From an uncultured Isosphaeraceae bacterium (GTDB lineage: Bacteria > Planctomycetota > Planctomycetia > Isosphaerales > Isosphaeraceae): a stretch of 64,000 nucleotides of DNA. The stretch spans positions 434,001 through 498,000 of the forward strand of contig CAMFLR010000001.1 of assembly GCA_945957605.1 (NCBI GenBank). The letters run 5' to 3'. The notes beneath the pieces were generated by a model that was given only the letters and a program-made list of their open reading frames with translations, had not been told where the DNA came from and did no database searches. The position numbers and the translations under genes were made by a program. Positions 61,402 to 64,000 of this stretch are shown piece by piece. Within the stretch, counting starts at the first letter, position 1. Each line of letters starts with the position of its first letter.

Positions 61402-62604
61402 ATGCGACGTTTTGGAGTGACGATTGGTGACCTTTGCACGCTTATCGGTCTGTGCGCACTCGGGTTCACGGTACTTTTGCAGGCAGGATCTTCCTGGCTC
61501 TGGTTCGTGTCTCCAATTGGTTGGACGCTTGCGATTGTCGCAGGAATAGGAGCGGTCTACGCGCCCAATGAGCGTCGCGTTTCATGGCTCGTATTTGCGG
61601 CGGTTAACATATTCTTTTTGGTATTTCGTCGTTATGGACTCGAAGGATACGCTTATGATTGGCAAAGAGTCACGTTTTTATGGTTTGCGATGATCACGGC
61701 TGGAATCGTCGCCTTGGTCGCAAAGATACGATCGCGGCGACAAACGCTTAATGTGAATCCGTCAACCGAGTTGACGCCTCCAGGCCGCAGATTCTTCCAA
61801 GACACACCGAGCGTGCTCGCTCGACTAGCGGTTTATGGCGTGTGGATTTATGCGTTGCTCTGGTTGGCGTGCTGGTCACCTCTTGGCGGCGTAACGTTGG
61901 CGCTCTATTCGGCGTGGGCGATCATGATCCTGCTTCTTATCGCCGTGGTCCTCTCTCGAGGGCGGACCCAGGCGGTTTGCGTAACGGCATTGCTTCTCGG
62001 TGGCATCTATCTCTCGTTGCAGACGGTCGACGTTGATCGCAATTGGTTTGACTCCGGCCTGAACGCAACGGCGCCGTTAGCAAAGGTCCGACGTTGGATG
62101 CCCCCGGTTTTTCCCGAATTCCCGCCATATAGCGAAGGAATTCGCAAAATGAATCGTCGAGTCGAAATGCTTTTAAGCGAGCACGCATCGGTCGATTGCC
62201 CGCCAGGTACGTCGCTCGAACAGTTTCTCGAGAAAATACATCGGCTCAACTTTCCCAAGTATCCGTCAGACCGAATCAAGACACAGATTATCGAACCAAT
62301 CGACAAAGATCCGGATGCGCGGCCGATCACCGTTTTGATGTCGATGCACGACGTACCTGTTCGTCAGATTCTTGACGAAGCGATGAAGCAAACAAACCAT
62401 AGTTACTGGCTGGTTGAAGGGGAGCTTATTGTCGCGAGAAACGTCTGGGACAATACCGAAGATTTTGCTGAGTCTCTCCAGCTTTTGAATCACGAACCAA
62501 GTCGAGATCCTTACTTTTGTATTGGCGAATGTTTTGTCGCGATCCTTGCCGCAGGAATTGGTGCGATTCTCGGGGGAACTATCTACGATCGCGCAACGCA
62601 GTAA
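61402..62604 (+). CDS. Polytopic membrane protein of unknown family (paralogue 1)
   Basis: 400 residues, about seven to eight hydrophobic helices (LCTLIGLCALGFTVLLQAG, SPIGWTLAIVAGIGAVYA, FLWFAMITAGIVALVAKI, AVYGVWIYALLWLACW and others). After the seventh helix comes a soluble domain of about 150 residues (230-370) with PPGTSLEQFLEKIHRLN and MHDVPVRQILDEAMKQTNHS, resembling the small STN/secretin N0-like fold found at the start of secretins. A final membrane helix follows (CFVAILAAGIGAILGGTIYDR). No family name is recognised. A closely related gene is 50 nt downstream, and both share PNERR/PKERR, the RGR motif and the YDR ending. ATG 61402 with GGAAAA upstream. Confidence 0.78.
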   Translation: MRRFGVTIGDLCTLIGLCALGFTVLLQAGSSWLWFVSPIGWTLAIVAGIGAVYAPNERRVSWLVFAAVNIFFLVFRRYGLEGYAYDWQRVTFLWFAMITAGIVALVAKIRSRRQTLNVNPSTELTPPGRRFFQDTPSVLARLAVYGVWIYALLWLACWSPLGGVTLALYSAWAIMILLLIAVVLSRGRTQAVCVTALLLGGIYLSLQTVDVDRNWFDSGLNATAPLAKVRRWMPPVFPEFPPYSEGIRKMNRRVEMLLSEHASVDCPPGTSLEQFLEKIHRLNFPKYPSDRIKTQIIEPIDKDPDARPITVLMSMHDVPVRQILDEAMKQTNHSYWLVEGELIVARNVWDNTEDFAESLQLLNHEPSRDPYFCIGECFVAILAAGIGAILGGTIYDRATQ

Positions 62605-62653
62605 CGTAAGGCATGAGTCGGAGAGCACGCTCATCTTCCACGAGGACTCCGCA

Positions 62654-63928
62654 ATGAAAGCGTCCCCGCATTACCGAGTCACGATTGGAGGCATTGGTTT
62701 AGTCGTGCTCGTATGTTCGCTTCTTCTCGCTGGACTCGTGCAGCATTCAGACACCTGGGCCTCAATCATTCATTTGCTTTATGGGACGTTATTGGCACTT
62801 TCCCTGGTTGGTGCGATTTGTGTTCCTAAGGAGAGACGCGCTCCTTGGCTCGGCTTCGCGGCTTTTGGAATTGCACACTCCGTGTTTACGGTGAGACCAT
62901 TTCCGGAAAAGTATCTTTCCGACTGGGTGACTTATCTCATACACGTGTCGACTGGAATGGCTCGCGTGGAGATGCCGTCCTTATTTGCCGGCGATCGTGA
63001 GATCTCGGAGATCGTGTCGTATTCTTGCGGCCTGATCTTTGCATCAGTCGGCGCGGTCGTTTCGCAGTTTGTATTCAGCGGTTTTCGTGGCGAGCCAATC
63101 ACTCAATCGGCGAATGTTCATCCGGCGCGTCGAGCATGGACCGCGCGGCGCATTCTGGGAGCACTCGCAGAGTATCTAGCCTTTGCCTATGTCGCGTTGC
63201 TGGCAACTCGATGGTGGCCGAGCCCAGCATCGACGCTTGTAATCTACACGACTTGGGGAGTGTTATTACTAATCGCTATCGCCGCGGCGTTTGGTCGAGG
63301 CCGTCCGCGTGCTTTGTATCTTGGCGCCATGTTATTCGGCACTGTCTATCTCATGTCAGTAACTCTGCACCTCCCATCATATTGGCAAGGCTGGCCGCGG
63401 CCAGCGACGCATTTGATGTTGAACGCGATTCGGCCGTGGATCCCTGGAGCGACTCCCCCGAGTTATCCGGCTCCGTCCAGCGAAACGGTCGCGGCTCATG
63501 AGCGCATACGCTCGATTTTGAACCGGCCCGTCACCATTGCATTCGACAATCCGATCACACTTCAAGAATTCTTCAAGCAAGTCGACAAAGTTTTCATCGA
63601 AGTCGACGGCAAGGATGCGGGAATTCAAATTGAGCCTGTTGCACTGCAGGAAGCCGAGGCCACGTTAGAGTCGCCCATAAGGGTATCCTGCGTTGATCGC
63701 GAACTCAGGCAGGTTTTGAGGTCAGTCCTGCGTCAGTTGGGTATGGTTTATCATATTGAAGGTGGCGCGATTGTTGTCGAGGCGGCGTCCTCGGACCATC
63801 GCATACTTGAGCCCCTTGATAGTCTGGTCGCCCCGTATTTTCAGATTGGTCAATGTTTCCTGGCAATTTGCGCTGCCGTGATCGGGGCGTTTCTGGGACC
63901 AATGGTTTACGACCGCGTTGCGGAGTGA
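62654..63928 (+). CDS. Polytopic membrane protein of unknown family (paralogue 2)
   Basis: 424 residues from ATG 62654 with GAGGA 7 nt upstream; a longer frame (to 62522) overlaps the previous gene and is rejected. Same architecture as the upstream gene: N-terminal helix pair (GGIGLVVLVCSLLLAGLV), PKERRAPWLGFAAFG after the second, VIYTTWGVLLLIAIAAAFGR and FGRGRPRALYLG in the middle, then a soluble domain with VTIAFDNPITLQEFFKQVDK and VDRELRQVLRSVLRQLGMVY, and the final helix CFLAICAAVIGAFLGPMVYDR. The two proteins plainly arose by tandem duplication. Function is unknown; the secretin-N-like domain suggests a protein-protein docking role. Confidence 0.78.
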   Translation: MKASPHYRVTIGGIGLVVLVCSLLLAGLVQHSDTWASIIHLLYGTLLALSLVGAICVPKERRAPWLGFAAFGIAHSVFTVRPFPEKYLSDWVTYLIHVSTGMARVEMPSLFAGDREISEIVSYSCGLIFASVGAVVSQFVFSGFRGEPITQSANVHPARRAWTARRILGALAEYLAFAYVALLATRWWPSPASTLVIYTTWGVLLLIAIAAAFGRGRPRALYLGAMLFGTVYLMSVTLHLPSYWQGWPRPATHLMLNAIRPWIPGATPPSYPAPSSETVAAHERIRSILNRPVTIAFDNPITLQEFFKQVDKVFIEVDGKDAGIQIEPVALQEAEATLESPIRVSCVDRELRQVLRSVLRQLGMVYHIEGGAIVVEAASSDHRILEPLDSLVAPYFQIGQCFLAICAAVIGAFLGPMVYDRVAE

Positions 63929-64000
63929 TGCGAGTCCGCTTCATCGTTAGTGAAGGGCTCATTTGAGCGGCGAACTTTTGGTCGCCACCGGCGTGCCGCG

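Overview
The window reads as a planctomycete chromosome segment (phylum Planctomycetota; genus not determinable from sequence alone). The diagnosis rests on family content: four large cytochrome-type proteins with PSCyt1/DUF1549/DUF1553 architecture, four Tat-exported DUF1501 proteins, a DUF1080 protein, a DUF1574-like SGNH protein, a PEP-CTERM protein, and a giant repeat protein with an N-terminal LEGRELLA motif and a C-terminal dockerin. No rRNA, tRNA, CRISPR array, prophage or insertion sequence was seen. The DNA is GC-rich and mostly coding on both strands.

Layout. 1-1525: 5' part of a PSCyt1/DUF1549 gene that runs off the left edge. 1619-10020 (minus): a five-gene beta-oxidation operon (acyltransferase, acyl-CoA dehydrogenase, FadJ-type multienzyme, thiolase, acyl-CoA ligase) with a recognisable promoter and a strong palindrome in its leader. 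A thioesterase and an M24 aminopeptidase diverge from it. 12.1-14.1 kb: an epimerase, a VanZ-like membrane protein overlapping it tail to tail, and a small anchored protein. 14.2-24.5 kb: two PSCyt1/DUF1549/DUF1553 + DUF1501 gene pairs flanking a YjhG/YagF-type sugar-acid dehydratase. 24.6-25.3 kb: a GbsR/MarR-like regulator with a clear sigma70-type promoter overlapped by an 18-bp palindrome.

25.3-35.5 kb (minus): a compact five-gene operon encoding a squalene-cyclase-like alpha-barrel/HEAT protein, a single-pass membrane protein, a FHA-TM-TPR-PQQ-propeller protein, a TPR protein fused to a family-5 solute-binding domain, and a secreted protein of unknown function. I recognise no described pathway in it, and it is my best candidate for an undescribed envelope system. 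35.6-38.6 kb: DUF1080, a small protein, a PPOX-family protein and a DUF72 protein. 38.8-42.6 kb: a third PSCyt1/DUF1501 pair.

43.1-49.3 kb: a 1769-residue surface protein built on 16 consecutive 240-bp repeats of MBG type, followed by a small PEP-CTERM protein. 49.5-57.1 kb: an unknown protein, an FkbM methyltransferase, an SGNH-like protein, a secreted propeller-like protein, a ThiO-like oxidase, a DtxR-family regulator and an orphan DUF1501. 57.5-64 kb: a small secreted protein, an RlmI-type methyltransferase, a small helical protein, ClpS, a SYLF-domain protein and two tandem paralogous membrane proteins of an unrecognised family.

Two short intergenic inverted-repeat elements with GGGTG...CACCC ends (12001-12070 and 20442-20566) look like copies of a dispersed repeat family. 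All family assignments come from reading motifs and overall resemblance; no database search was run.
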